Shown in pieces: positions 42,001-53,391 of a stretch of DNA of 64,000 bases. Location: the NCBI RefSeq assembly GCF_914767665.1, contig NC_059504.1, forward strand, positions 22,236,001 to 22,300,000, in the 5' to 3' direction. Within the stretch, counting starts at the first letter, position 1. Every line of letters begins with the position of its first letter. The position numbers and the translations under genes are program-made. The notes beneath the pieces were generated by a model. That model did not search any database, was not told where the DNA came from, and worked only from the letters and a program-made list of their open reading frames with translations. Source of the stretch: Harmonia axyridis (taxonomy: Eukaryota > Arthropoda > Insecta > Coleoptera > Coccinellidae).

Positions 42001-44560
42001 TTCCTTTTCACAGCAGATAATAGAACTGTTGATGAATGGGATGAAATTGTGTGAGAGCTAGATAGGGCACAAAAAAGGAATGAAAAAATGATTAATTTTT
42101 ATTTGTATCTTATAGGAAGAAGAAATGCAGAAACAAGCAATGGTAGAAAAAATACTCGAGGAAAATCAAAGAAAGATAGAAGAAGCTCAAAAGAAGTTGG
42201 TAAGTTTTGATTTCAAAGTTGTAAAGACTTCTTTGTCAGAGAATATAACATATTTCAATGGTTAAGAGCAGAGAATTATTTTAATCTATTATGCAATAGA
42301 GTCAATGCACTATGGTTAATCAGCTGATGAGGGAATAAAATAAAGACTAGACTTTGTGTTATGTATCTCTGAAGTGCATTATATTTGTTAAAAATATATT
42401 CTCACATTGAAGAGACATTAAATATTCTTGTAATCCTAAGAATTTGGTTCAGCCAAGCTTTAAAATCAGATAATTGCAAACTTGTGGACCAATATCCCCC
42501 AATATTTTTCTATTTTTTTCATAATCGGAGCTTGTCTGCAACAAAAATACTATTTTTGTTGGAAAGCTCATCAGTGTAAGTATCTTTTTAATTTCAATGT
42601 TTAGAAAGTATTAGAAAAAATTCTGAATATCATCAAAAGCTCCACACCTGTAAATGACTATTGAAAAAATAATACAAAAGGAATCTTTTAGTCACAAAAA
42701 AGACCTTAATTTCATTGTAAGAAATGAATACAGTTGTAAATTCAGCTGATAGTAGTCTAGTGATGAACACAACTGAATACTTCTGAGAAACAAGAACAAT
42801 ATTTTCTAGAACTGTCAAGACTCAAATGATGACTCGAAAACAAGATCACTTATTTGATTTGTGTTCTTTCAGTTCTTTGCAGAATCTCACATAACGAACT
42901 GTTTATAAGAGGAACTGAAGGATTTCTTGTTTAGCTCTCACTAATCACAGGCATTGATTTTGGAGTAATTAAATTATTATATCTTATTCCTTTGATATCG
43001 ATAGGGAATAGTTTACATATGAAGGACAGCTTGCTTAGAGTAGGCAGAAAGATTGTTGGATTGAAATATTCTTTTTCAAGTCAAGTCTTTTTCGTCCCAG
43101 AGTTCTTTGTTCGTCATATATAATGTATTGTAAATTATAAATAACAAATGTCTTCTAATCGTCTGTCCATGTGGACATTTTTCAATAATCCATTAATATC
43201 AGAAACCAGCCTTGTCTCAATTTTCAAGAATTGAATTCTTTTGAACGCATCACTTTCAAAAACAAATTGTAGCGTCTTCATTCCATTTAAGAAAATTATA
43301 ATAACTCATTCATTATTACCTTGGAACTGCTGCCATTTACTAAAATTCAAGTTTTTAAACAATCATTGAGAATCAGAGGTCTAATAATATATTAGAACTG
43401 TGATTTCTTAGGAAAGGTTTTTTTTCTCATTCAATCCGTGGAATGAACATTTTTCAGGTATTAATTTTTTTTTCTCAAAGCATACTCCATTTAGTTCCAA
43501 AAGTGACTTCTCCAAATATCGTATTTAATATTTATTGATATTAATATCACAACAAATAATAATTCAATACAGAATTCGAAAGACGCAAATAATTCTTTAA
43601 ACATAAATTCTGTATGTTTCCCTATTTCTCATAATAATTTGTAGGTTTTAACTAAAGGTTTGTTCTTACAGTTCAAAAAACCAGTTTTCATTCACCACTC
43701 ATCCTCTATAGCCTAAAATGCATCGTTCAGTGCAGCAATTCATGCTATTGCGCATGTGTAGTAATTTGATACTTATTTCTTACAGCTGTAAGAATAAACC
43801 TATAATCGAATCAACATCTGTACAGTTTCTGCAATCAGAAGAAGAAATTCATTACCAGTCTAGAATCGATCTCAAAGCCATATTACTACTTGTCTTTTTT
43901 TGAGATTCAGGCCCCAGATTCTATCTAAAATGGTATTTTTCGTATGTTATGGAATTTGATTTTTTTATCACTATTATACACCTGTTTCATTCTCTTGGCG
44001 TGATATCCATTTGAAATTTTTTTAACATGGAACTCTTATGGAGGTGCCTGTTTTCATGTCATTGATTGATCAAATTTTACTTCTATACATATACATATTC
44101 TCTAATTAAAATTGAGACCAGTTTTTGAAAAATTATATTTGTTCACAAAGTAGTGGTGTGAGATTTTGTTTAGAGTGGAACGCAAAGTTGTAAAAACAAT
44201 TATTACATACTATCTATGGGTCAATTCATTAATTGAAATTCGAAATTCTAATGTGGATCCAAAAACGAACAAAGAAATTATTTGAGCCTAACAATAATCA
44301 TGTTAAGAATTTATAAAAGCAATAAATAATTTTCATTTATTATTTATTGATAAATATAATCTTTGTCTATACTTCTCAGAGTGAAATATTTTTAGGCCGA
44401 AGAGAGATTGGCCATGGTTGAGGAACAGAGGAAAATGGATGAAGAGAGACAAAGACTTCGAAAAGAACACGAAAAAAGGATTAAAGAAGAGCAAAAAAAA
44501 ATCTTGGGTAAAAATAACTCTAGGCCTAAGTTATCATTTTCTTTCAAGCCTACATTATAA
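38920..44560 (+). CDS. ARGLU1: ARGLU1, arginine and glutamate-rich protein 1
   Basis: Four exons, 38920-39080, 39240-39600, 42116-42199 and 44396-44560: 771 nt, 256 residues (the human protein is about 273). The N-terminus is arginine/serine-rich (MGRSRSRSRSPKKHHKSKHH). The rest is a long charged coiled coil: ERLAEMERQRRQRETEHRL, EEELEKRRDEIEREVNRRVE, EAKRIMEKQM, EENQRKIEEAQKKL, and the conserved end KKILGKNNSRPKLSFSFKPTL. ARGLU1 is a nuclear protein in speckles that binds RNA and Mediator and adjusts splicing and nuclear-receptor transcription. All splice sites are GT-AG with matching phases. In vertebrates intron 2 carries a regulated retained/poison segment, and here intron 2 is also the longest (2.5 kb). 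Confidence 0.97.
39240..39600 (+). CDS. ARGLU1: ARGLU1 exon 2: start of the charged coiled coil
   Basis: The acceptor attctattgtag is followed by one base completing Arg, then KRSHSISSTSSSDASND and the Glu/Arg-rich helix through MEEERRRQ. The donor cag|gtagga is in phase 0. Confidence 0.97.
39601..42115. other. ARGLU1 intron 2
   Basis: AT-rich intron of 2.5 kb with no recognisable transposon, unusual for this window. It contains the candidate cassette exon at 41473-41569. Confidence 0.6.
41473..41569 (+). other. Candidate poison/cassette exon in ARGLU1 intron 2
   Basis: A 97-nt block bounded by an acceptor-like tatgccag and a donor-like cag|gtatta, noticeably richer in G/C than its surroundings (around tctggagactg and gggccgatcaagttacctgg). 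If spliced after exon 2 in phase 0 it begins directly with TAG, so inclusion would truncate ARGLU1. This is suggested by the known autoregulated intron 2 of vertebrate ARGLU1; sequence alone does not prove it. Confidence 0.35.
42116..42199 (+). CDS. ARGLU1: ARGLU1 exon 3
   Basis: 28 codons: EEEMQKQAMVEKILEENQRK then IEEAQKKL. Acceptor tcttatag, donor ttg|gtaagt, phase 0 on both sides. Confidence 0.96.
42200..44395. other. ARGLU1 intron 3
   Basis: 2.2 kb, AT-rich. A short tcattcacca/tcatcc region near 43690 and open frame 43718-43903 show no recognisable product. No transposon is identified. Confidence 0.5.
44396..44560 (+). CDS. ARGLU1: ARGLU1 exon 4: C-terminus
   Basis: The acceptor tatttttag is followed by AEERLAMVEEQRKMDEERQR, then KEEQKKILGKNNSRPKLSFS and stop TAA 44558-44560. 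The RPKLSFS ending is the family signature. Confidence 0.97.
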   Translation, partial: AEERLAMVEEQRKMDEERQRLRKEHEKRIKEEQKKILGKNNSRPKLSFSFKPTL

Positions 44561-44877
44561 AAATGTAAGTGGTACAACAAATTATAATAATATTAAAATT
44601 TGCCATCGCAAATTTCAATATTTTAAGTCATGAAAGGCTATTAATTATTTTTTATTGAAATGATGAAGAATAAGAAGTTGTTTCAGGTACAATTTATAAT
44701 GTAATTATAAAGACTTTTTTGTACAGTTTATATAAATTAGGTATGAGTCTATTGTACAGTTTATGGAATAAGTCAATTGTAATATAAAAACCTACCATTC
44801 ATAATTTGTTTTCTTTTATGCAATTCTAACCTTTATTCAGATCTTCATTTATTATGCGATTCATTAATATTGATCTA

Positions 44878-46035
44878 TTAAGGCAGAAACATACTACAGT
44901 CGAAGCAATGCAACGCTGGCTCGACCTGACCGACGCGATGCCTTGTGTGCATTCATGTAAAGACTTTTAAAGTGTCAGTCGACGCATCAATTTACTTTCG
45001 TTAGCACACCTGTTCGCCTCGCGATACAGAGTGAAAATAATGATAAATATGAAATATTTGTATTCAGTTTAAAAAAAATTTCAACAATTCAATTCGAAAA
45101 TTTTGTCTAAAAGGAAAATGTAATATAACCCATTTTAAACGATCAAATAACTCCTTGGAGGGAGCCTAGATCAGAAAATGTTTCAAATCAAAGTTTCTTA
45201 GTTTTCAGGAGTACATTGAAGACTTACATTCAATGTGACTAGAGTTTAATTGCAAGGTCATTTCAAGGTAAAATACATTTTCTCAAATGGGAATATATAT
45301 TTGCAAACAGATGTATTGGTACATAATTGTGAATTCGAGATTAGGCGTAATTTCAGATAATTTTCTTCAGTATTATTTTCTCTATTTCATTTGAAATGTT
45401 CATATTTTTTCACGAAAAATGAGATTCGAGTTATTTCACTGTGATCTTTTGAAATTTGCCGCTCTGTATAATAATACTGATTGAAATGACATAAATAATA
45501 ATTGATGGGCCATTTTATTCAGAACTAGTTATGATATTGCGAAAGATCTGCCAATTGGGTGGGTTTTTAAGTTATGATGCGGTAGTTATTTAGTATTGTA
45601 AAAATGAATAAACGGACTAGCCTGTTTGATAATCGGGGATGGAGTTCTGAAATTACAGACATATTTTAAATAAACTCAGAAAGAGTGAAAATTCACCTGG
45701 TTCATTCATCAATTGGGAAATTTCTTTCCATGCTTTTTGCCGAATTGTTTGGTCCCTAAAAAATTTGGCTTTTAGGTCTTACAGACAGAACGCTCTCTCA
45801 CTTCGTTGATGACTCTGATCTCCATCGTGTTTGAACATGCTTTGCAATTCGAATTCAACATGTGAATGACCTCGACGAATCTACGAAAATCTGAACTCTC
45901 CAGATCGGTAGCCGTCGATCGTCTTCACTCAGCGTCAACTTGTGCTAGTATGTTTGCTTATAGGGAAACCAGTGCTCCAGATATTTGTGCGTAAAGTCGG
46001 TCTGCGTTGTGTCGACTAAGTATGTTTCTTCTTAA
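44878..46035. mobile_element. TTAA-flanked inverted-repeat element
   Basis: The left end TTAA-ggcagaaacatactacagtc (44878 on) and right end (complement TTAA-gaagaaacatacttagtc, ending 46035) are inverted, with an imperfect match of about 45 bp through a cgac-rich stretch. TTAA on both sides is the target of piggyBac-type elements. No transposase is visible. An inner block (44976-45048, cgacgcatcaattta to cagagtgaaaataa) is repeated just outside at 46040-46100, so an older copy may lie adjacent. Confidence 0.55.
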
Positions 46036-46420
46036 AGCCCCAGTCGATGCATCAATTCAATCAGTTCGTCTCGCGAGTCACGGTACACAGTGAAAATAAA
46101 TCAATTTATTTAAATAAATTCCTTCAAATCAGTATACGTATACAGATCAATCAAAACATTTACAATATTAATAATGGAATGAATTTCAAGATTGACCACA
46201 TTAGCTTAGGAATTATTGCCTGTCTGCCTTTGCCCGATCAGAGAAATTTTAAGTTGAGTGTACATTTATTAAACATTATGAGAAAAAATAAAAACTTATA
46301 ATAATTATACAGATTATTCAAATTATTACGAGTACACATTAATCAAAATGTATAGTTGTTGTTCTGATGAGGAGTTTCAAGAATCAGCAGTAGCTAAATG
46401 TTACTGTAATCTCAAGACGC

Positions 46421-46838
46421 AAGATATATTTGTATTACAGAAAAAAGCCTTCCGAATATTGTATAACTTAACACATAGACAATCTTGTAGAGGTTTTTTC
46501 AGAATATAGTATATATAATATACTTACTATTTCGGCATAAAAATGTCTTTTCCAACCATATCTAAAATATATATATAATAAAACACATTATCATATAATT
46601 TACCAAAGTGTAGATTAAATTCAACATGGAAAAAAAGACTTGAATATAGATTTTTAAAGTTTTTCAATAGATTGCCTAATGAAATCAATGATTATAATCC
46701 ATTTAAGAAAATATATTAACTTTGGTGTTAAATTTAGAACCATACAATTTTGATTTCAGCTATTATTGACACTATTTCTCTTTTTGTACTTGTATTTTGT
46801 ACCTGATGATTTGGAAATAAAGAGCTATTATTATCCCC
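46421..46838 (+). mobile_element. LINE C-terminus and tail
   Basis: The plus strand reads IFVLQKKAFRILYNLTHRQS (46421-46480), then a gap, then FKVFQ/FFNRLPNEI-type and a PFKKIY segment (46600-46735), and a tail ggaaataaagagctattatt (46809-46832). The second part is a diverged copy of 6360-6545. Confidence 0.7.
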
Positions 46839-46917
46839 GATTTTAGACTATCTGTCTATCAGCGTAGAAGCGAAAACTTTCCTCGCAATCGGTTTTCTCA
46901 ATTAGGGGAACATTCAC

Positions 46918-47184
46918 TCAATACCAGTTATTTAAAATATCAGAAGGAATGAGCTCGGTCCGTCCTTGTGGCCGCTCTGGTCCTCTCTCACGCAATCCCG
47001 CCGGTCCTTGGATCTGTTTGTTGAATTTTCTCACCGTCCTTGCAGTACCTAAAAGAACAGTTTTTTTTTGCATTAGATTACTTATATACTCGCTAAGTCC
47101 TAGTTGCTTGATATTTCTCTCGAGATTTTTGGGTGCTATTCCAGTTGTAGAGATGATAATTGGAATAGTTCTTGTTGATATCAT
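46918..47184 (-). mobile_element. LINE ORF2 C-terminal fragment
   Basis: The minus strand reads MISTRTIPIIISTTGIAPKN then LERNIKQLGLSEYI, LMQKKTVLLGTARTVRKF. This is the repetitive C-terminal piece I associate with certain invertebrate non-LTR elements (IP.I...GI.PK.L...I...GL then LQK..LL.T...VRK.L). The remainder is absent. Confidence 0.5.
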
Positions 47185-47451
47185 TCTTCACTGGCGCTTT
47201 ATTTGAAACTCGAGGTCTATATATTTCAAAATTTTATAGACCTCCTTTTGACGCATGTTGTTATTGGGTATTGTTACGTCGATGAGTAGAATTGTTGTCT
47301 TCTGATGTTTATCTGATTGTTTTATCAGTCAATACTGTACTATCCCTCTAAAGTTTATAGCGTTCGTTTTCGACCTTCAATGAAGACATGATCTTGGTTC
47401 ACTTTGTTGAAATGTCCATTTATTTATTTAATTATTGTACAAGGAATACAA

Positions 47452-47592
47452 ACGGGGGCGGATCCAGCATTTCTTCAAGGGGGGCGCACAGTAACAAATT
47501 CACTTGAAAAAAAGAGGTATTTTTCCATTTTTCAACATGCATCATTGAGCAAGCGGGGCGTCCCTTAGCCCCCTCCTGCATCTGCCCCTGAA
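47452..47592. mobile_element. Short MITE with gggggcggatccagc termini
   Basis: The left end gggggcggatccagcatttc and the complement of the right end (ttcaggggcagatgcaggag) are imperfect inverted repeats. Inner words ggggggcgc and ccccct also mirror. No target duplication was read. Confidence 0.55.
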
Positions 47593-48416
47593 TTTACCCA
47601 TAAACAGAATTCATAGATTTACTCATTCAGCGGAATAACCAGTCACAAACCGGTCACTAACGATTGTATATGAAAATTACTAATTTTTTCAAAATAAATC
47701 AATCTTTTTGCCATAAACTCAATACTGAACGAAAATTCAAAACGAGTCAGTTCGTTTTCAAATATATTAATAGGATTATAAGACAGTGGGGGCTCATGGG
47801 ACTCGAAACAAAACAAGTGAGACCCAAAGCAGGAATAAATTTCCACTCCACCTTGATGCTTAGATGTACCGGGTTTTTCACCATAATTTGACCCCCCCCC
47901 CTTTAACTTTGTTACTGAAAGAGGTACAAAAAAATGTTTTCTACAAAAGTTTCACGAAATCGACTAGTGTTTTATAGAATGAATTAAAAAAATGAAATAT
48001 ATACAGAATGGGCAACATATTGATTGCAACTTCATTTTTTCAAATGGAACACCCTGTATCTTTTTCTATATTTGACTAGCTCTTTTTCCCCTGACTTCGA
48101 ATATATGTATAACATATGTTTGGTTTATCTCTCTTATTCTGAGCACCACAGAGTTTCAAATTTTAAGAACCACCTAGCATAATCAGTTCTCAAGTGGTAG
48201 GCTGCGATAACTCAAAATGCCCCTTTTTATTAGTTATCTCGTTCGCAACGATATGACATATGTTTTTCACTATGAATTGGAATTCGATGATTTGATTGCA
48301 ACTCCATATATTCTCTTCTTGTAGCTTTCTTATTTTTATTTTTCTTCACATAATTTGAAAATAGTTCAAATTTTTCCGCTTCTGTGTAGTGCATATTCGA
48401 TAAATATTTTCATTCA
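47593..48416. other. Spacer, nothing firm
   Basis: AT-rich. A segment around 47990-48060 (acagaatgggcaacatattg and caccctgtatctttttc) looks like edges of MITEs, without a paired end. Confidence 0.35.
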
Positions 48417-48460
48417 ATGACAAAAGTATATATCGAGAGGCGCAAGCCTCTACAATTTGG

Positions 48461-48519
48461 CGCTCCGGCAAAATGGCCGGTATGCCGCTCCGGCAAAATG
48501 TCCGGTATGCCGCTCCTGG
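48461..48519. repeat. 25-bp tandem repeat, 2.3 copies
   Basis: Unit cgctccggcaaaatggccgg-tatgc starts at 48461, 48486 and (partial) 48511. It lies in a 120-codon open frame (48417-48779) that I do not recognise; the frame may be incidental. Confidence 0.85.
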
Positions 48520-49202
48520 ACCTTCACCATCCAGTGCGTGGTGGATCCTTTGACATCGAAATTATCGGAACGGATTCGACGAAACCAAAATTGCACGTAA
48601 TTGGCTATTACAGTATCACGTCCAAAAACACTACATTTTCAGCCACATGGCAGGTATTTTTGTCTTTATCTAAGAAAAACTATAAAAATAGCGTATTTTT
48701 TTTGCTAGTGTTCATCTTGGTGGCGTGCTCAAACTTAACTGAGTCAACTCATCACAAAACTGTCAGAATGTTTTTCTAGTGCAAAATCTCATCTTTCTAA
48801 CGCTTTATAGTGAAACCCGATCGGACTTGTACAACGCGAGATTCAAATAACTAAAGCCATATATTGTAAAAATAATGAATTCCTTTTTACTACACCTATT
48901 AAATAAAAACATACGATCAAATATTAAAAAATCAATAACAAATTCTAGTCTCCTATTTTTTGACTAGCGTATCTTTGTATAATATTTTCAACATTGAAAC
49001 TGCTGCAAATGGTTCTATGTATATGAATTAATGCCAATACATAGAGTTTATTTATGTAATATTCTGAATAAACTCTCTTATTATTATTATTATTCAATCT
49101 GTCTTCAACCATTCTAGATCATATCGAATCTTTCACCCTTGTGAGTGCCTACGAATATTTTTCGATTTTTCAGGATACATTTTTATATTTATAAGGCCCG
49201 CG

Positions 49203-49245
49203 AGGGGGGGGGGCATGGCCCCCATGCCCCCCCCCCCCTCCTTTA
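49203..49245. repeat. G/C-run palindrome
   Basis: A run of ten G followed by catggcccccatg and a run of about fourteen C forms a perfect hairpin. Both strands have quadruplex potential. It probably marks the edge of an hAT-like element of the type seen at 19913 and 22588. Confidence 0.7.
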
Positions 49246-49254
49246 TCCGCTCCT

Positions 49255-49800
49255 GTCTGAAATGGACGTCCGCGGGACGCATATTGGCATTGTTTAATAT
49301 GTTGCAATGTATACATGCTGTTGCAACTCGATAAAGAATGAATGCACCAATGCTCTGTCTACCCAGACATATCTTACCGTCGCGTCGTAGTAACTATTGC
49401 ATTAGGGATACGCTGCCATTCACAAGACATTTTTACCGTGTTGCGATCTTTACCACGTTCAAATTTGCATTCTCTTGCAAATTTTCAGTTTGCGATAAAA
49501 AATTACTATAATATTCTATCACCAAAAATAGTATAGGTATATTGGTTACGTCATCATTTACCACGTTGCGACAGCATGTATGCGTTGCAAAATAGTAAAC
49601 ACTGCCAATACGCCCCAGGGAAATGGACGTTTTCAAAACATCTCGAAACGGTCAGGACGTATAGACTTTAACTGGATCTGAAATGGACATCCTCGGGATG
49701 TCCAGAAATGGACTATTTCAAAACATCCCGAAAAGGTCCAGGACGTTCAGACCTAAATTGGACCCGAAATTGACATCCCCAGGACGTCGGGTGCTATATG
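49255..49800. repeat. Degenerate minisatellite split by a MITE
   Basis: Units opening gaaatggac and containing ggacgt / gacatcc words recur at 49258, 49618, 49678, 49705 and 49769, spaced at roughly 60-90 bp. They also contain self-complementary pieces (ggacatcctcgggatgtcc at 49685). The array is interrupted by the inverted-repeat insertion at 49271-49616. Confidence 0.65.
49271..49616. mobile_element. MITE of about 345 bp inserted in the minisatellite
   Basis: The left end gcatattggcattgtttaat, continuing gttgcaatgtatacatgctg, matches the complement of 49565-49616 over about 50 bp. No coding content. Confidence 0.75.
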
Positions 49801-51499
49801 GGATCTCAAACACGTTAGATTTTGAAACCAAAATGACAACTTTAAAAATTCAACCTGTATCGTGAATTTCAACGATACACCGTTGAATCAACGTACGTGT
49901 GCCATTGGTGGGAATTGAATTCAGGTTACCCTGCTGAGTTTCGTTTCGACTTTATAAAATGCTCGAACATTTCGTTTTTTTTCTTCAAAATGATTGAGTA
50001 AAAAAATCGGTGTATTCAAACAAAGATACAATTTCATAAAAAAGCAATAATAATAGAATAGTCAGTATCACTTATGAATAATGTTAAAAATAATGAAATA
50101 AATAAAGGTTTATATTTTCACGATGAGCACCCTAAAACACATTAACTCAACAACACCAAAATTGACCAAAACACTAATGCCGATCTACATGACTCTTCCA
50201 CATGGTATCCCGGATTCCCCTGTAAGGTGGCCGAATGGCATAATACATTTTGATCTCGAATTCTTTACCAGCGAGTCGAACCCAATGGTTTGAGACCACT
50301 CTCGGCTTAACATTCGAAAATTACAGGCATTTGAGTAAATTTGAATTGATAGTCCTGCTATTCTGGAATAAGCAAAATAACGACATACCTATGCATGAAT
50401 ATTTTCAATAAAGAAGTAATAGTTCTATACTCAACAGAAAAAAGTGAATTAAAATAGTAAGGAAAGTTGAACTTTACGGCACTTGAGTTATTAATAGATT
50501 TCCCAACAATCTAACAGTTGAATGAAAAGCATTCGTTATTTTGATCAAGGTTGCATTTCCTCAGTGATGCAAGTGCTAGGTACGAAGCTCCAAATCCCGA
50601 ATCTGGGTTAACACGATTTTCAACTGATAGGTTTCATATACACTGTTGAATTAATTCACTTTGATGCTAAATTTTGTGCGTCATAGTGCGAAGTGTTTGA
50701 TCTGAAAAACCCAGAAAATAAATTAGCAATAATGTGAATTTAAACCTCTCAAAATCCTATACGGAATGTGATTCGTCACCAATGAGTGGGTAATATACAA
50801 GGTTCAATATTTTATTAGTGCTCGAGATCTTCATACTCTAAAAAATTTCATGAAGGGTTAGCATTTTTTTTTGTGCAGAATTGTTTATTTAGTTATTATA
50901 ATTCATTCATATTCAGTATATTTCATTGTAGTCCCCTAATATTCAGTTCCTACAAGTTGAAATATTAATGTTCTCAATTTTTTTTTGGGATATAGCTGCA
51001 ACACTCGAATTATTTGAAAGAGGAATTTAATTAACCATCCAGATGCTCTTCCTTCAATAAGAGCATGATATACTGGACCGCAAAATCAACCGGACGAAAA
51101 AAAAAATCGCTTGAATTCAATCTTATATAACATTTTTTACAAATTTTGAAATTTTTTGACAGGTTGCTGATGCTTTCATATATTGAATACAGGGCAGAAC
51201 AAAAAAATTGTATCTCAGGCTTAATTTCTGAATATAGTGTATGGTTGTTAAGAAGTTCAAGACTTTAATGATATTTTTAGCACATTTTCAAGTCCCGTTT
51301 CTTCTGAATTTTTTAATTTTTGATTTAATTCTTAACGATTTTTCTATTCATGAAGAATGGTTACAGGGTTGAAGAAATAATGCAACCATCATTTATTAGC
51401 TACAAAAAGATTTGAAAATAGCATGGGCCTCGGCAATATCATGATATCTTTTATCAAAATCGAGTATTTCCTATACAAACTTGAATAATAGCTGTTCCA
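49801..51499. other. Spacer, no gene
   Basis: AT-rich sequence without a recognisable gene or element. A possible Tc1 edge (ctggaccgcaaaatcaacc, 51075) has no partner. Confidence 0.4.
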
Positions 51500-51779
51500 A
51501 TCCTTCGGAAAACAGCAACCGCGTTCTGATAGGGTATCTAATGCCACTCATTTGTCAGTGCCTGTGCTACTAAAGTTTGAAATTCGCTCTAGTTCTTCCT
51601 AACTCTCTTCCTGGTGTATCCCACACATGTTAAATAGCGTTGAGATCTGAACTTTTTGGAGGCCAGTCCAATAATTGAACGTCGGCTTCGTTGAAATATT
51701 GCCTGGTTATTTGTGCAGTCGAGCATTGTCGTGCATATAAGGTATAACATGTTTTTCTAGGTACTCTTTTATGTATCTA

Positions 51780-52371
51780 CTAGCGGACCCGACAGACGTT
51801 GTCCTGTACACACGTCTTTAATTTCATACTTTTTTTAATGTGCTGAAACAATCTGGACCGCTTTGATGAAAATTATTATTGAAAAGTTATTACTTTGTTA
51901 AATAAATAACAGCATCGTAAATGAAAACTTTAACTCATTTTAATGAAAGGTGAAAAAGCTTGCACTCAAAACATTTTATAACATATATATTTATTTTTTT
52001 TTAATTTACAAAAACTTAATTTATCGTAATGCCATTGGATGTATAATATTTTTAGTTAGTCCATGAGGAGTATAAACAAACAAACTCGATGGTTTTCCAA
52101 CTCTGGAACACGCAACGTACAATTGGCCGTGAGAAAAACACGGATTTTCTATGTCTGAGCCACAAAATGTCATCGTTTGACATTCCAAAATCAACAACTC
52201 CTTATAAATAAGAAATTAATTGAAAAAACATTTTCCAGTAGACCAAACTGTAAATCTAAACCATTCTCGAATCTCCACGAACACACACACAAAATTTCAT
52301 CAAAATTGGTCCAGTCGTTTAGGAGGAGTTCAGTCACATACACACGCACACAAGAAATATATATATTAAGA
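51780..52371 (-). mobile_element. Helitron with both termini and a helicase C-terminus
   Basis: On the minus strand it starts TCTTAATATATATATTTC and ends GTCGGGTCCGCTAG, the Helitron TC...CTRR signature. It lies between host A (52372) and T (51779), the AT target. It carries the end of the Pif1-type helicase: FCGSDIENPCFSHGQLYVAC, then SRVGKPSSLFVYTPHG and a stop near 52032. The 592-bp length means most of Rep and helicase is deleted, so it is non-autonomous. It interrupts a Tc1-like gene, whose frame is restored when it is removed. Confidence 0.92.
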
Positions 52372-52530
52372 TTAGCGTTTATAGCTTCTTGAAGAGCAAC
52401 GAGGTCTATTTGGGCTTTAGCGCAGCATCAAATTCCAGGCATTGTCTTTGATAATATGCATCCAACAGAAGGCCTGTGGCAGGCATACGATATGTTAAAT
52501 TCTGTTGTACCTTCTACGGTATCAGAGCCT

Positions 52531-52667
52531 GGATCCTACTCATTTATTACAGATTGATACGTTAACAATCGGTACCCATCCTTCCCCTTAACAATAGTTA
52601 CTATGTTGATGGGAAGGGAATCGTACCGATCGTTAACGTATCAATCGATAATAAATAAGTAGGATCC
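52531..52667. mobile_element. 137-bp foldback MITE in the Tc1-like gene
   Basis: The arms ggatcctactcatttattac and their complement (ataagtaggatcc at 52655-52667) continue inward through gatacgttaacaatcggtac / gtaccgatcgttaacgtatc, leaving a short loop. It sits between the helix-turn-helix region and the middle of the Tc1-like transposase. Confidence 0.85.
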
Positions 52668-53391
52668 CACCATAGTAGAAACTAAAGCACCATGAACTTC
52701 TGCCAATCTTCTAGCTAGAGCTGGAGCAGAGACTGTCGGCTTTGAAGTCGGTAAAAAATGTTTTCGGCTGTGTCTTCTCTGTCCAGGTCCTCTTGAGTAT
52801 GAACCAGCTCTTCTAAATCTGGGTAGAGTACGGTGTGGATGCGAAAGCCTTTCTGCGATATACTGAATCTGAGACCATCATCTTTTGAAGCAACGGCTTA
52901 TGTTATTTCTTATGGTCTCATCTTTTATTAGTATGCTCTTATCATACCCGGTATAGTTTAAAAATGAAAATACAGAAAACACAACAATAACTCCTACCTT
53001 AACAAACGTAGTAAAACAAAATATAAAACTATAATTTGTTTACGATAATCTTTTCGACAAGTCAGGTTGTTAAAGAAACTGATTACCATAATGAGAAAGC
53101 TAAATCAAACTTTCGAAATAATAATTCTCTAATTCTAAGGATGTGGCAAATTCGTTCATCCTGCCTAAGATGCCTAGAAATCTTGGTGTATCTACTTATA
53201 CATGTAAAACTTTCAGACAATAAAGAGAGATTTATGCCTTCTTGATTTTGAGAGATCGCTAGAGTTGCAGATTGTGCATAGTGCATACTTTGTTTATATT
53301 TGACATTTCTCGTGATTCTCGACTTTCTTGACCTTTGCTTTGAGTATAGAATAATAATATTTTCTTTAATTCTGTGGTTATTCCGTTCATT

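Larger units (their letters stand above)
51500..52870 (-). pseudogene. Tc1-like transposase gene, interrupted by a Helitron and a MITE
   Basis: Minus-strand pieces in order: TVSAPALARRLAEVHGALVS (helix-turn-helix region, 52737-52678); a middle segment ending AQIDLVALQEAINA (52415-52373); and, beyond the Helitron, RYIKEYLEKHVIPYMHDNAR (51777-51718, second catalytic Asp). QLLDWPPKSSDLNAI and HVWD follow, where a TAA replaces the third acidic codon. Deleting 51780-52371 joins the middle and C-terminal pieces in one frame. Other stops make it a pseudogene. The terminal repeats were not located. Confidence 0.88.

Noticed and set aside
48417..48779. 120-codon frame as a host gene
   Set aside because: It contains a 25-bp tandem repeat, has no recognised domain, and no neighbouring exons were found.
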